Numbered from the stretch's first letter, positions 1 through 9,087 are shown. The stretch is DNA of 36,712 nt from Lachnospiraceae bacterium UBA3638 (GCA_002373595.1 DFKT01000101.1:1-36712); one strand, 5' to 3'. The notes: generated by a model not told the origin, from the sequence alone. Numbers and translations are program-made.

Positions 1-321
1 AAGATCAGGATGGACAGAAAGCCCGTCCCTCATGAGACGGTGCGTGCTACCAATGTGTATTTCGCAGCATACTTCTTTACATTCTTTGCTTCGATGCTGC
101 TGATAAGCCTGAATTGCCTTGATTTCAAGACTAATTTCACAGCGATAGTCGCTATGATGGGCAATATCGGACCGGGACTCTCACTTGTCGGACCGACCGG
201 CAATTTCTCGGTATTTAATGATATGTCAAAGATAGTTCTCATGTTTGATATGCTTGCGGGCAGACTCGAGCTCTTCCCGATGCTTATCCTTTTCCATCCT
301 TCCACATGGAGAAAATATTGA
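1..321 (+). CDS. trkH: TrkH-type potassium transporter, C-terminal part (5' end outside window)
   Basis: The frame is open from base 1, so this is the 3' end of a longer gene. The visible 106 residues hold hydrophobic membrane segments (around YFAAYFFTFFASMLLISL) and a stretch containing GNIGPGLS, which resembles the last pore loop of TrkH/KtrB potassium-translocating subunits (GxVGxG type). The tail FDMLAGRLELFPMLILF followed by a short basic end is the usual TrkH C-terminus. The family forms the membrane channel of a K+ uptake system and works with a cytoplasmic TrkA/KtrA subunit, which would be expected upstream but is outside the window. The family call is firm; whether it is Trk or Ktr type cannot be told from this fragment. 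Confidence 0.8.
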   Translation, partial: KIRMDRKPVPHETVRATNVYFAAYFFTFFASMLLISLNCLDFKTNFTAIVAMMGNIGPGLSLVGPTGNFSVFNDMSKIVLMFDMLAGRLELFPMLILFHPSTWRKY

Positions 322-346
322 TATGCTCTGACAACGGAGGTATATG

Positions 347-1507
347 ATGAAAAGAGTATTCATTATCGTACTTGACAGTTTTGGGATCGGACAGATGCCG
401 GATGCGGAGAAGTTCGGAGACTTCGATGTGAGCACGATAAGGGCTGTCACCACGAGTGACAAGTTCGATGTGCCGAATATGAGGAAACTCGGACTCTTTA
501 ATATCGAGGGCGTGGAGGTTGCTGACGGGTTTGACAGAGGAGAGGGATTCTCGGGCCGTATAGCAAGACTTACCGAGAGATCCGCGGGAAAGGATACCAC
601 GATAGGACACTGGGAGATCGCGGGTATATATTCGCCTGATCCGCTTCCGACTTATCCTGACGGCTTCCCCGATGAAGTGCTCGATGAGTTTAAGAAGCAG
701 ACCGGGAGGGGAGTACTCTGTAATAAGCCTTACTCCGGTACAAAGGTTATAAACGATTACGGAGATGAGCACCTGCGCACGGGAGATCTCATCGTATATA
801 CTTCTGCGGACTCCGTATTTCAGATAGCTGCGCATGAGGATATAGTGCCCTGTGAGAAGCTGTATGAATACTGCAGGATAGCGAGAAATATCCTCACGGG
901 AAAGCATGGTGTGGGACGTGTTATAGCGAGACCTTTTATCGGTACGAGCGGAGAGTATACCCGCACTCCGAGAAGGCATGATTTCTCACTCCTTCCGCCC
1001 AAGGACAGCATGCTCGACGTGCTCAAGGCTAACGGAAAAGATGTACTCGCGATAGGAAAGATCCGGGATATATTCGCCGGAAAGGGCATTACGGAGTATA
1101 CATATACTTCGGGCAATCCAGACGGCATAGACAAGACCATAGAGTGGATGGACAGGGACTTCGACGGACTGTGCTTTACGAACCTCGTGGATACGGATAT
1201 GATCTACGGGCATAGACGCGATATCGACGGATATGCTGCTGCACTGGCATATTTTGACAAGAAGCTCCCGGAGATAGATAGTAAACTTCGCGAGGATGAT
1301 ATTTTGATAATAACGGCAGACCACGGATGCGATCCTTCGTATACCAGAACGACCGATCATACCAGGGAATATGTGCCCATGCTGATGACGGGACCTAAGG
1401 TAAAAGCCGCTAATTTAGGCACGAGAGAGACTTTTGCCGACATCGCGGTAACCGTGCTGGAGTATTTCGGTATCAAGGCTCCGTTTGAGGGAAGCTCGCT
1501 TTTGTAA
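347..1507 (+). CDS. deoB: Phosphopentomutase
   Basis: Interconverts (deoxy)ribose 1-phosphate and 5-phosphate in nucleoside salvage; a cytosolic, Mn-dependent alkaline-phosphatase-fold enzyme. The 386-residue length is typical. Near the N-terminus LDSFGIGQMPDA carries the first metal aspartate. GKDTTIGHWE (about residues 80-90) carries the threonine that is phosphorylated in this family. Near the C-terminus ADHGCDPS and TDHTREYVPML supply the remaining metal ligands. Two ATGs follow each other at 344 and 347; the GGAGG at 336-340 is only 3 nt from the first but 6 nt from the second, so 347 is preferred. The gene starts 25 nt after trkH. No purine phosphorylase gene is adjacent. Confidence 0.95.
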   Translation: MKRVFIIVLDSFGIGQMPDAEKFGDFDVSTIRAVTTSDKFDVPNMRKLGLFNIEGVEVADGFDRGEGFSGRIARLTERSAGKDTTIGHWEIAGIYSPDPLPTYPDGFPDEVLDEFKKQTGRGVLCNKPYSGTKVINDYGDEHLRTGDLIVYTSADSVFQIAAHEDIVPCEKLYEYCRIARNILTGKHGVGRVIARPFIGTSGEYTRTPRRHDFSLLPPKDSMLDVLKANGKDVLAIGKIRDIFAGKGITEYTYTSGNPDGIDKTIEWMDRDFDGLCFTNLVDTDMIYGHRRDIDGYAAALAYFDKKLPEIDSKLREDDILIITADHGCDPSYTRTTDHTREYVPMLMTGPKVKAANLGTRETFADIAVTVLEYFGIKAPFEGSSLL

Positions 1508-1543
1508 TGGACCTTTCGGAAGCCTTATAAAGCGCCAAAAAGA

Positions 1544-1572
1544 TTGTGAAAAGCGCAAAAATACTGTATAAT
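1544..1572 (+). promoter_or_regulatory. Sigma-A promoter for pepC
   Basis: TTGTGA (1544-1549) and a perfect TATAAT (1567-1572) are separated by 17 bp, close to the housekeeping consensus. It lies in the only non-coding gap between deoB and pepC and points at pepC, so pepC is probably transcribed on its own. Confidence 0.75.
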
Positions 1573-1605
1573 ATTACGGATTGTGAGGTGTTCGCAATCC
1601 GTAAT
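1573..1605 (+). promoter_or_regulatory. Perfect inverted repeat at the pepC transcription start
   Basis: ATTACGGATTG (1573-1583) and CAATCCGTAAT (1595-1605) form a perfect 11-bp inverted repeat with an 11-nt spacer. It begins directly after the -10 box, so it covers the predicted start site and the first bases of the mRNA. It could be a repressor operator or a 5'-end stem-loop that protects the mRNA. No T-run follows, so it is not a terminator. Confidence 0.7.
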
Positions 1606-1633
1606 TTATTATACCAAAAAGGGGTTATATAAA

Positions 1634-3079
1634 ATGGCTAAGACAGAAAAGAAAACAAGCACAAAAAAATCAGTTAAGACTGCTACGGCTAAGAAGAGCA
1701 CGGCAGCTAAAAAGCCTGCGGCTGAAAAGACGGTTGCAACTGATCCCGCAGCTGTCACCATGGCGAATATACAGGATTTCCATGATGATTTCACTTCACA
1801 CAGAGCAAATCTCGTAGCTTCGAATGCAGCTGTTGCTACCGGAGTCATGACCGCATCCAGAGACAATAAGAGGATCGGCGAGCTTCCCCAGACATTCTCA
1901 ATAGACCTTAAGCAGGGCAAGATCACCAACCAGAAGGCCAGCGGAAGGTGCTGGATATTTGCGGCTCTCAATACTTTCCGTTATGAGCTCATCAAGAAAT
2001 ATGATCTCGACACCATCGAGCTTTCACAGAATTACCTTTTCTTCTACGATAAGCTTGAGAAGTGCAACTTCTTCCTCGAGAGCGCACTTAAGACCGTTAA
2101 CGAGCCCGTGGACGGCAGACTCTACAGCTTCATCAACAGCGCACCTCTCGGAGACGGCGGACAGTGGGATATGATCGTCAATCTCGTAAATAAGTACGGT
2201 ATCGTACCCAAGGAGAACTACGACGACGCAAGTGCTTCGATCAATTCGAGATTCTTTGATCAGTATGTGACTTCCAAGCTTCGCGAAGATGCATACAAGC
2301 TCCGTGAGATGTCCAAGGACGGTGCGAAGACTTCCGAACTCAGGAAAGAGAAGACCAAGATGCTCTCCGAGATCTACCGTATGCTCTGCATTTCACTCGG
2401 CGAGCCTCCGAAGAAGTTTGACCTCACCCTTCGCAGCAAGAAGGACAAGGTTTATCAGGAATTCGGCATCACTCCCCAGGAGTTTTTCAAAAAGTATGTC
2501 GGACTCGATCTTAACGACTATGTAGGCCTTATCCATGCGCCCACACCCGATAAGCCGTACGGCAAGCTTTACACTGTTAAGTTCCTCGGAAATGTAGCAG
2601 AGGGACGCCCTGTGACTTACTTGAATCTCAAGATGCCCGAGATCAAGGAAGCTGTTATCAAGCAGCTTAAGGACGGTCATCCCGTATGGTTCGGTTCGGA
2701 CTGCAGCAAGTTTTCACTCCGCGATCTTGGAGTATTCGACAGAAAGGCTGCAAATGTAGAGCAGCTCTTTAATGTAAAGTTCGGCATGAGCAAGGCAGAG
2801 AGCCTCATATACGGCGACAGTGCGATGAACCACGCTATGGTTATCCTCGGAGTAAACCTCGACAAGAAGGGCAATCCGGACAGATGGCGCATCGAGAACA
2901 GCTGGGGCAAGGATTCCGGAAGAGAAGGATACTATGTCGCTTCCGATGAGTGGTTTGACGATTATGTATATCAGGTAGTTGTTAACAAGAAGCATCTCTC
3001 CGCAGAGACGAGAAAGCTCCTTGATCAGCCGCTTAAAGAGCTCGAGCCCTGGGATCCCTTCGGAACCCTCGCAGACTGA
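1634..3079 (+). CDS. pepC: Aminopeptidase C, bleomycin-hydrolase family (peptidase C1B)
   Basis: Cytosolic cysteine aminopeptidase that removes N-terminal residues from peptides; the family forms hexameric barrels with inward-facing active sites. The triad is visible: Cys106 in SGRCWIFA, His400 in MNHAMVILGV and Asn422 in IENSWG. The C-terminus (LEPWDPFGTLAD) matches the conserved family end, which is trimmed or folds into the active site in known members. The ATG at 1634 follows the G-rich AAAAAGGGG site; an in-frame GTG at 1583 lies inside the leader hairpin and is rejected. Residues 1 to about 40 are an added Lys/Ala/Thr-rich tail (MAKTEKKTSTKK...) before the normal family start near residue 45. 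Its own promoter lies upstream. Confidence 0.95.
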   Translation: MAKTEKKTSTKKSVKTATAKKSTAAKKPAAEKTVATDPAAVTMANIQDFHDDFTSHRANLVASNAAVATGVMTASRDNKRIGELPQTFSIDLKQGKITNQKASGRCWIFAALNTFRYELIKKYDLDTIELSQNYLFFYDKLEKCNFFLESALKTVNEPVDGRLYSFINSAPLGDGGQWDMIVNLVNKYGIVPKENYDDASASINSRFFDQYVTSKLREDAYKLREMSKDGAKTSELRKEKTKMLSEIYRMLCISLGEPPKKFDLTLRSKKDKVYQEFGITPQEFFKKYVGLDLNDYVGLIHAPTPDKPYGKLYTVKFLGNVAEGRPVTYLNLKMPEIKEAVIKQLKDGHPVWFGSDCSKFSLRDLGVFDRKAANVEQLFNVKFGMSKAESLIYGDSAMNHAMVILGVNLDKKGNPDRWRIENSWGKDSGREGYYVASDEWFDDYVYQVVVNKKHLSAETRKLLDQPLKELEPWDPFGTLAD

Positions 3080-3149
3080 TCGCACACGCATACATTGCAG
3101 AACCGCAGTGCTGCGGGCACAAGAAAAATAATAGATCGGATTTGTAAAC

Positions 3150-4760
3150 ATGGCATCAAATGACATAAAGAAAGAAATAGAAAGACGTCGTACCTTTGCG
3201 ATAATATCGCACCCCGACGCAGGTAAGACTACTCTGACCGAGAAGTTCCTTCTCTACGGAGGAGCGATCAATCTCGCAGGAAGCGTTAAGGGAAAGGCAA
3301 CGGCGAGACATGCGGTATCTGACTGGATGGAGATAGAGAAGGAGCGTGGAATATCCGTTACTTCCTCAGTCCTTCAGTTTGAATATGACGGATACTGCAT
3401 CAATATACTCGACACTCCGGGACATCAGGATTTCTCGGAGGATACTTACCGTACACTGATGGCTGCGGATTCCGCAGTAATGGTCATCGACGGATCGAAA
3501 GGTGTAGAGGCTCAGACGAGAAAGCTCTTCAAGGTCTGCGGAATGAGAGGTATACCCATCTTTACCTTCATCAACAAGCTCGACCGTGATGCGCTTGATA
3601 CATTTGATCTGCTCGACGATATCGAGAAAGAGCTCGGCATTGCGACCTGCCCCATCAACTGGCCCATAGGATCCGGTAAGGGATTTAAGGGAGTATATGA
3701 CCGCGAGTCCAAGAGCATCATATGCTATTCGGATACCGAGAAGGGAACGAAGGAAGGAAAGGCAACTGTCATTCCCACTTCGAACGAAGCGGACTTAAGA
3801 GCGGCAATAGGCGACGATGCTGCGGATAAGCTCCTTACCGAGATAGAACTTCTCGACGGAGCCGGAGCTGATTTTGACTTAGAGAGTGTAAGAGCGGGAA
3901 AGCTTACTCCGGTATGTTTCGGATCAGCACTTACCAACTTTGGAGTAGAGATATTCCTTAAGCATTTCCTCAACATGACGACTTCGCCGCTTCCGAGAAA
4001 AGCGGACGGAGAAGAGATAGATCCTTTCTCCGATGACTTCTCCGCATTTGTATTTAAGATACAGGCCAATATGAATAAGGCTCACAGAGACAGAGTAGCA
4101 TTCATAAGGATCTGCTCGGGAAGATATGATGCGGCAGAGGAAGTCAGGCATGTACAGGGCGACAAGGTGATGAGACTTTCACAGCCTCAGCAGATCATGG
4201 CGGATGAGAGAAAGATCCTCTCGGAAGCTTATGCGGGCGATATCATCGGAGTCTTTGATCCCGGTATCTTCTCAATAGGAGATACGCTATGCGCACCCAA
4301 GAAGAAAATTAAGTACGAGGGAATACCCACATTCGCTCCGGAGCATTTTGCGAGAGTGCGCCAGATAGATACGATGAAGCGCAAGCAGTTCGTAAAGGGC
4401 GTCGAGCAGATAGCACAGGAAGGTGCGATACAGATCTTCAGAGAGTTCTCGGGAGGACTCGAGGAGATAATCGTAGGAGTCGTCGGTGTGCTGCAGTTTG
4501 ACGTACTCAAGTACAGACTGGAAAATGAGTACAATGTCGAGATCAAGCTTGAGAACCTGCCTTATGAGCATATCCGCTGGATCGAGAACCCGGAAGAGAT
4601 AGATGTTGAGAAACTGTCGGGAACCTCAGATATGAAGAAGGTCCGCGACATGAAAGGAAAGCCGCTGCTTCTCTTTGTCAATCCATGGAGCGTCGGAATG
4701 ACGCTGGAGAGAAACGAAGGCCTTAAACTTTCCGAATTCGGAAAAGGCGACTGGAGTTAA
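3150..4760 (+). CDS. prfC: Peptide chain release factor 3 (translational GTPase)
   Basis: RF3 removes RF1/RF2 from the ribosome after peptide release, using GTP. The 536-residue length is standard. The GTPase domain shows G1 SHPDAGKTTL (about 20-29), a switch region ending in EKERGISVTSS, G3 DTPGHQDF (about 88-95) and G4 NKLDRDA (about 141). The conserved C-terminal part includes GVVGVLQFDVLKYRLENEY. The ribosome site before 3150 is weak. The 70-nt gap from pepC contains a small CCGCAGTGCTGCGG hairpin without a T-run, so read-through from pepC is possible. Confidence 0.95.
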   Translation: MASNDIKKEIERRRTFAIISHPDAGKTTLTEKFLLYGGAINLAGSVKGKATARHAVSDWMEIEKERGISVTSSVLQFEYDGYCINILDTPGHQDFSEDTYRTLMAADSAVMVIDGSKGVEAQTRKLFKVCGMRGIPIFTFINKLDRDALDTFDLLDDIEKELGIATCPINWPIGSGKGFKGVYDRESKSIICYSDTEKGTKEGKATVIPTSNEADLRAAIGDDAADKLLTEIELLDGAGADFDLESVRAGKLTPVCFGSALTNFGVEIFLKHFLNMTTSPLPRKADGEEIDPFSDDFSAFVFKIQANMNKAHRDRVAFIRICSGRYDAAEEVRHVQGDKVMRLSQPQQIMADERKILSEAYAGDIIGVFDPGIFSIGDTLCAPKKKIKYEGIPTFAPEHFARVRQIDTMKRKQFVKGVEQIAQEGAIQIFREFSGGLEEIIVGVVGVLQFDVLKYRLENEYNVEIKLENLPYEHIRWIENPEEIDVEKLSGTSDMKKVRDMKGKPLLLFVNPWSVGMTLERNEGLKLSEFGKGDWS

Positions 4761-4774
4761 CCTGAAAGCAGAGT

Positions 4775-6658
4775 ATGAAGTATCCTGAGTTGTGGAACGC
4801 ATCATCATTTAATATCGCTGCCGCGCTCATATGTATATCGGGGCTTTATTACTCTGCGGCCAATAAGCTTATCAGAAAGGCGCAGAACAGGGTATTTATC
4901 CATATTATAGCGATCATAGCGATAAATGCCGTCTGTGCGACTACGGCGATCTATGCGGAGGTTTACGCCACTACCAGTCTGGCCTGCAGGATAATTCTTT
5001 TTGCATCACAGTATCTGTATTTCATCGCGCACACTTTCCTGGCGCTCATGTTCCTGTATTATTCGATATACCTTTGCGATGCGATGAATGTCATATCAAA
5101 AAGGAGAAAGATTATAATAACGATGCCGGCTATCCTGGCGGAAGTATTCGTGCTTCTCAATCCTGTGCATCATCTTGTTTATTATTTTGATGAGAATTAC
5201 GCATTCCACAGGGGAGACCTTGAGATGCTGCTCTATGTGCTGGCCGGAGTGTATGCGATAGGAACTGCCATCATACTTGTAAAATACTGGGAAACAGTCA
5301 GCTTTGAGAAGAAACTCTTCGTTGTCATATTCTATCTGCTGACGATACTCGGAATAGTCCTGCAGATGATATCCCGTGAAGTAAGACTTGAACTCTTCTG
5401 TGAATCCCTTGCGATGATGGGCTTCATGTTCGCACTCGAGGATGAAACTCAGATGAGAGAGAGTATCACGGATCTGTATAACAGAGCCACTTTCATTAAT
5501 GATGTCGAGAGATATATAGCCAGAGGCAGAAGATTTGATCTGACCATCCTGAGACTTCGTGATGCATCCGCCTATCAGAGACTCGCGGGCGCAAAAGTGA
5601 TAGATAAAGTACCTGTTGTAGTTGCGGAATATCTGAGGACGGTACATCCTTTCCAGCATGCATACAGAGTTTCTCCTTTTGCATTTGCAATGGTTTCTCT
5701 TGCGGGAGATACCACCTGCAAGAAGAACCTTGCAGGTGAGATAGAGGAGAGGTTCGGAGGAAGTTTCGACATAGAAGGAAAGAGAGTGCATCTCTCAGAG
5801 TATATTCTCAGCATATCCGTTCCGAAGGATATGAAGACTCTGCATGATATACTCCTGGCGATAGACACACCGATACCTGCGTCCACTCCCGGTGTCATCC
5901 TGAAAAAAGACGATCTGAAATTCCTGCTCCGCTCATCGGAAGTGGGCGAAGCTATAATGCGCGCTATGGAAAAGTACAACTTTACGATGGAATACATGCC
6001 TATTTATCACATGCCGGACAAGAGTGAGTATTCCGTAGAGGCGTGCATCTCGATAGATGATATAAAGCTGGGGAAGATATTGCCCGCTGAGTTCCAGCCT
6101 GTAGCCGAAGCTAACGGCACACTGGAAAAGATAGGAGAATACCTCATTAACAATTCGTTCGCTTATTTTGCAGAGCACAGGAATGAGATCAAGAGACTCA
6201 ATGTAGACCTGTATTCCGCACTCTGGCTTAAGGCAGATATCGGTGTGAGGATGAAGAAGTATCTCGATAAATACGGACTTGATGCCGGGAATATCTGTCT
6301 CGAGATAACCGAGTCTGCAGTACGTGGCGATAAGTCGAAACTCGGATTTGCCATAAGTGAACTGAAAGAGCTCGGATTTTCGATAACGCTTGATGATTAT
6401 GGAGCAGGATATTCAAATATCCAGTCGATGTTCGCACTCGATTTCGATCAGATAAAGCTCGGAAGAAGTCTCCTTCAGCAGGCGGGCGATAACGAAGTCG
6501 GCGCGGCAGTGCTCGAAGGCAATGTCGATATGATAAAGAGAATGGGACTTTCGCTTCTTGCCGATGGCATCGAGAACAGTGAACAGGAAGCACTGACCAG
6601 AAAACTGGGTATAGACTTTGCTCAGGGAGAGTATCTGAAAGGAGGGGCAGGCGCGTAA
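4775..6658 (+). CDS. Membrane protein with 7-TM sensor, degenerate GGDEF and divergent EAL domain
   Basis: About residues 1-225 contain seven hydrophobic segments, a likely membrane sensor. Residues about 235-375 align in layout with a GGDEF domain but have no GGDEF signature, so cyclase activity is not expected. Residues about 395-627 are an EAL (c-di-GMP phosphodiesterase) fold. Several catalytic elements are altered: the EAL signature reads EAC and its usual Arg is missing, the AEGVET glutamate is Asp (ADGIEN), and the last loop reads QGEYLKGG. LEITES, DDYGAGYS and the IK lysine are kept. It may be weakly active, or a c-di-GMP-binding or regulatory partner of the next gene. The stop overlaps the next start by one base (TAATG), and the two proteins share the same architecture, so this looks like tandem duplication and divergence. 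Confidence 0.85.
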   Translation: MKYPELWNASSFNIAAALICISGLYYSAANKLIRKAQNRVFIHIIAIIAINAVCATTAIYAEVYATTSLACRIILFASQYLYFIAHTFLALMFLYYSIYLCDAMNVISKRRKIIITMPAILAEVFVLLNPVHHLVYYFDENYAFHRGDLEMLLYVLAGVYAIGTAIILVKYWETVSFEKKLFVVIFYLLTILGIVLQMISREVRLELFCESLAMMGFMFALEDETQMRESITDLYNRATFINDVERYIARGRRFDLTILRLRDASAYQRLAGAKVIDKVPVVVAEYLRTVHPFQHAYRVSPFAFAMVSLAGDTTCKKNLAGEIEERFGGSFDIEGKRVHLSEYILSISVPKDMKTLHDILLAIDTPIPASTPGVILKKDDLKFLLRSSEVGEAIMRAMEKYNFTMEYMPIYHMPDKSEYSVEACISIDDIKLGKILPAEFQPVAEANGTLEKIGEYLINNSFAYFAEHRNEIKRLNVDLYSALWLKADIGVRMKKYLDKYGLDAGNICLEITESAVRGDKSKLGFAISELKELGFSITLDDYGAGYSNIQSMFALDFDQIKLGRSLLQQAGDNEVGAAVLEGNVDMIKRMGLSLLADGIENSEQEALTRKLGIDFAQGEYLKGGAGA

Positions 6659-8565
6659 TGGTTTTCTTTGCCGCGCTTAACAGAGCAGCTTTCTATATAG
6701 CCGCTTTTGCAACGGCTCTGATAGTCTATGTCTTTGCATTCCTCCGTCACAGATTGGGTAAGACTCAGAATTCGCTGTTCAGAGCACTTGCTCTTGATAT
6801 CATGTTGTCCTCCGCATTTATAATACTCAGGGTTTATGCGGAAGAATATCTGAGAGCGCCGGTAAGCGAGAACAAACTGGCAGCTTTAGGACATTTCGGA
6901 TACTTCATTACACATACCATGCTTGCTCCGCTTTTCTGTTATTATATGATCGCGGTTGTAGATGATCTGCACAGAGAAAATAAGATCAAGAATACATTGA
7001 TCCTGATCCCTTTTGTCATATCCGAAGTGCTGGTCCTCGGAAATCCTGTAACGAACTGGGTTTACTACTACGAAGCCGGCCAGTTGCAGAGAAATTGGGG
7101 TGAGATGATCATATATGTCGTCGGAGTTTTCTATTTCGCGGTCGGTATAGTCACGGTTCTCTTTAACTGGAACGGAATGAACAAAAAGAGAAGATCGTCG
7201 CTCATCTTTTTTCAGATGATCACCATATCGGGTGTCTTGGTACAGCTCTTTTTCTCTAAGATCAAGATAGAGCTCCTCGCCGAGGCAATAGGACTGATGG
7301 GGCTGATGCTCTCTATCGAAAACGAAGATGAGTGGATAGAAATAGGAACATTTGTATATAACAGAAAGGCTCTCTTTGCAGATATAGAGAGGCGCTTAAA
7401 GAAGAATGCAAACGGATATCTTCTCTGCGTAAGGCGGCTCTCTGCGGACAGCAGATACCGCGGAGGCGCAGGTGCGAACCTGATAAGATCTGTTGCGAAC
7501 GCATTAAAGGAAGTGCATCCATGGTATAACATTTACAGGATCACACCGACTGCTTTTATGCTCCATCTGAGGGAATCCGATGCCGATATAGCCAGGGGAC
7601 TGGCGGAGACGGTTATAAACAGGCTTGAGGAAGGGGTGACTGTAGGCAAAGAGAAGATCCATGTCGAAGCTTCGATCATCATGGCCAAATATCCCGAAGA
7701 GATAAGGAGCCTGGTGGGGCTTGCACTCATGGGTGATGCCGTACTTCCGCCCGCAGATGATGGAGTCAGGATATACGAGGGTGAAAAACTCGGATCCGTA
7801 TTCAGACAGGCGATAGTGGAAGATGCCATCAGGAGGGGGCTGAATGAAGGAACCTTCGAGGTATATTATCAGCCGGTTCACAAGACGGGAGGATTGGAGC
7901 TTTACGCCGCAGAGGCGCTTATAAGACTGCATGATACTCAGATGGGTGATCTCTATCCCGATGAATTCATACCGATCGCGGAAAGCACGGGTCTTATCAA
8001 TGAGATGGGTGAATTCGTTGTTCGTGAAGTGTGCAGATTCCTTAAGAGCGGAACTCCCGACAGTCTGGGCATGGATCATATAAATGTAAACCTCTCCGTC
8101 GTACAGTGCATACAGAATGATTTCGTCCAGAATCTGAGGACGATCGTAGATGAATACGGCATCGATCCGGGCAAGATCAATTTTGAGATAACCGAGTCCG
8201 TGGCTGCAAATGATTACAAGATGCTCGAGAGCGTCATCACGGATTTCAAGAACAGCGGATTCAGATTCTCGATGGATGATTACGGAACCGGGTACTCCAA
8301 TATGCAGTCGATATTCCTGCTTGATTTCGATGTCATCAAGATCGACAAGAGCATACTCTGGGAGGCCGAGAAGACTGAAGGCGGAAGGATCATCCTGGAG
8401 AACAGTATCAAGATGATCAGAAAGACCGGAAAGAGGATACTGGTTGAGGGCGTTGAGACCGATAAACACGCAAAACTCCTCGACGAACTGGGCGTTGATT
8501 ACCTTCAGGGATACCTGTTCTCAAAGCCCGTGCCCGAGAAGGATTTTGTCGCTTTGTATGCATAA
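6658..8565 (+). CDS. Membrane-anchored c-di-GMP phosphodiesterase (7-TM, degenerate GGDEF, intact EAL)
   Basis: Same layout as the preceding gene: seven hydrophobic N-terminal segments, a GGDEF-like region without its signature (about 235-375), and an EAL domain (about 395-635). Here the EAL set looks complete: AEALIR, INVNLS, FEITES, MDDYGTGYSN, IKIDKS, VEGVET and LQGYLFSKP, so hydrolysis of c-di-GMP to pGpG is expected. GGAGGGG lies about 10 nt before the ATG, and the start overlaps the upstream stop, so the pair is translationally coupled. No diguanylate cyclase is encoded in the window. The ligand of the membrane domain is unknown. Confidence 0.9.
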   Translation: MVFFAALNRAAFYIAAFATALIVYVFAFLRHRLGKTQNSLFRALALDIMLSSAFIILRVYAEEYLRAPVSENKLAALGHFGYFITHTMLAPLFCYYMIAVVDDLHRENKIKNTLILIPFVISEVLVLGNPVTNWVYYYEAGQLQRNWGEMIIYVVGVFYFAVGIVTVLFNWNGMNKKRRSSLIFFQMITISGVLVQLFFSKIKIELLAEAIGLMGLMLSIENEDEWIEIGTFVYNRKALFADIERRLKKNANGYLLCVRRLSADSRYRGGAGANLIRSVANALKEVHPWYNIYRITPTAFMLHLRESDADIARGLAETVINRLEEGVTVGKEKIHVEASIIMAKYPEEIRSLVGLALMGDAVLPPADDGVRIYEGEKLGSVFRQAIVEDAIRRGLNEGTFEVYYQPVHKTGGLELYAAEALIRLHDTQMGDLYPDEFIPIAESTGLINEMGEFVVREVCRFLKSGTPDSLGMDHINVNLSVVQCIQNDFVQNLRTIVDEYGIDPGKINFEITESVAANDYKMLESVITDFKNSGFRFSMDDYGTGYSNMQSIFLLDFDVIKIDKSILWEAEKTEGGRIILENSIKMIRKTGKRILVEGVETDKHAKLLDELGVDYLQGYLFSKPVPEKDFVALYA

Positions 8566-8593
8566 AACTATATCAAAAATGCATAATTTGTTA

Positions 8594-8599
8594 TATAAT
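8594..8599 (+). promoter_or_regulatory. Possible -10 box upstream of the Asp23-nusB operon
   Basis: A perfect TATAAT sits in the 114-bp AT-rich gap after the EAL gene. No convincing -35 is found 16-18 bp upstream (TATCAA at 8571-8576), so the call is weak. It is the natural place for the promoter of the long operon that follows. Confidence 0.35.
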
Positions 8600-8679
8600 C
8601 AATATATATGCGGTTTTGTAAGATGAATAAACATAAATGCTGCAATTGCAGATGTAAAGGATATACGGAGGGAAAGAAA

Positions 8680-9087
8680 ATGCCTGCTAAAACAACTGAT
8701 AAGAAGACCACCCGTGAGCGCGCTTCCCGCAGAAGAGAGAAGGAGCCTGTGGTTCTCGGATCTGCAGAGAATGTAGGAAGCGTATATATCGCAGATGATG
8801 TGGTATCCATGATCGCTTCTCTGGCTGCCTACGAGGTAGAGGGCGTTGTAAAGCCTGCAGGACTTAAGGGTGAGCTTAAGAGCAAAGTCGGCACCAAGAA
8901 TGCGATAAAGTCAGAAATACTCGGAAATATGGTCAAGATCACCGTGCCCGTAACTATCGAGTACGGACGCCAGATCCAGCCTGTAAGCCGCATGATCCAG
9001 TCCAAGGTCAAGACTTCGGTTGAGAATATGACCGGACTTACGGTCAGTGATGTCAATGTAAGGATCACGGGAGTAACGACGGAATAA
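8680..9087 (+). CDS. Asp23/Gls24 family protein
   Basis: A 135-residue protein with a charged N-terminal tail (about 1-28) and an Asp23/Gls24 domain: VGSVYIADDVVSMIASLAAY near residue 32, then EVEGVV, and a VTIEYG segment followed by QIQPVSRMIQSKVK. Members are cytoplasmic envelope-stress-associated proteins; the version next to nusB corresponds in position to YqhY of Bacillus subtilis, which is linked to lipid synthesis control. GGAGGG at 8668-8673 decides for the ATG at 8680; longer frames starting at 8608 lack a ribosome site. The stop touches nusB directly. Confidence 0.9.
   Translation: MPAKTTDKKTTRERASRRREKEPVVLGSAENVGSVYIADDVVSMIASLAAYEVEGVVKPAGLKGELKSKVGTKNAIKSEILGNMVKITVPVTIEYGRQIQPVSRMIQSKVKTSVENMTGLTVSDVNVRITGVTTE

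Noticed and set aside
284..979. 231-aa open frame on the minus strand
   Set aside because: Lies antisense to deoB, has no ribosome site and encodes no recognizable domain; a frame shadow of a strong gene.
1583..1633. GTG start giving PepC 17 more residues
   Set aside because: The codon lies within the leader inverted repeat and about 4 bases from the expected start of transcription; the ATG at 1634 has a proper ribosome site.
3103..3116. CCGCAGTGCTGCGG hairpin after pepC as terminator
   Set aside because: Short stem, and no T-run follows (GCACAAGAAAAATA).
7504..8469. 321-aa open frame on the minus strand
   Set aside because: Entirely antisense to the intact EAL gene, whose motifs are complete; coding signal belongs to the plus strand.
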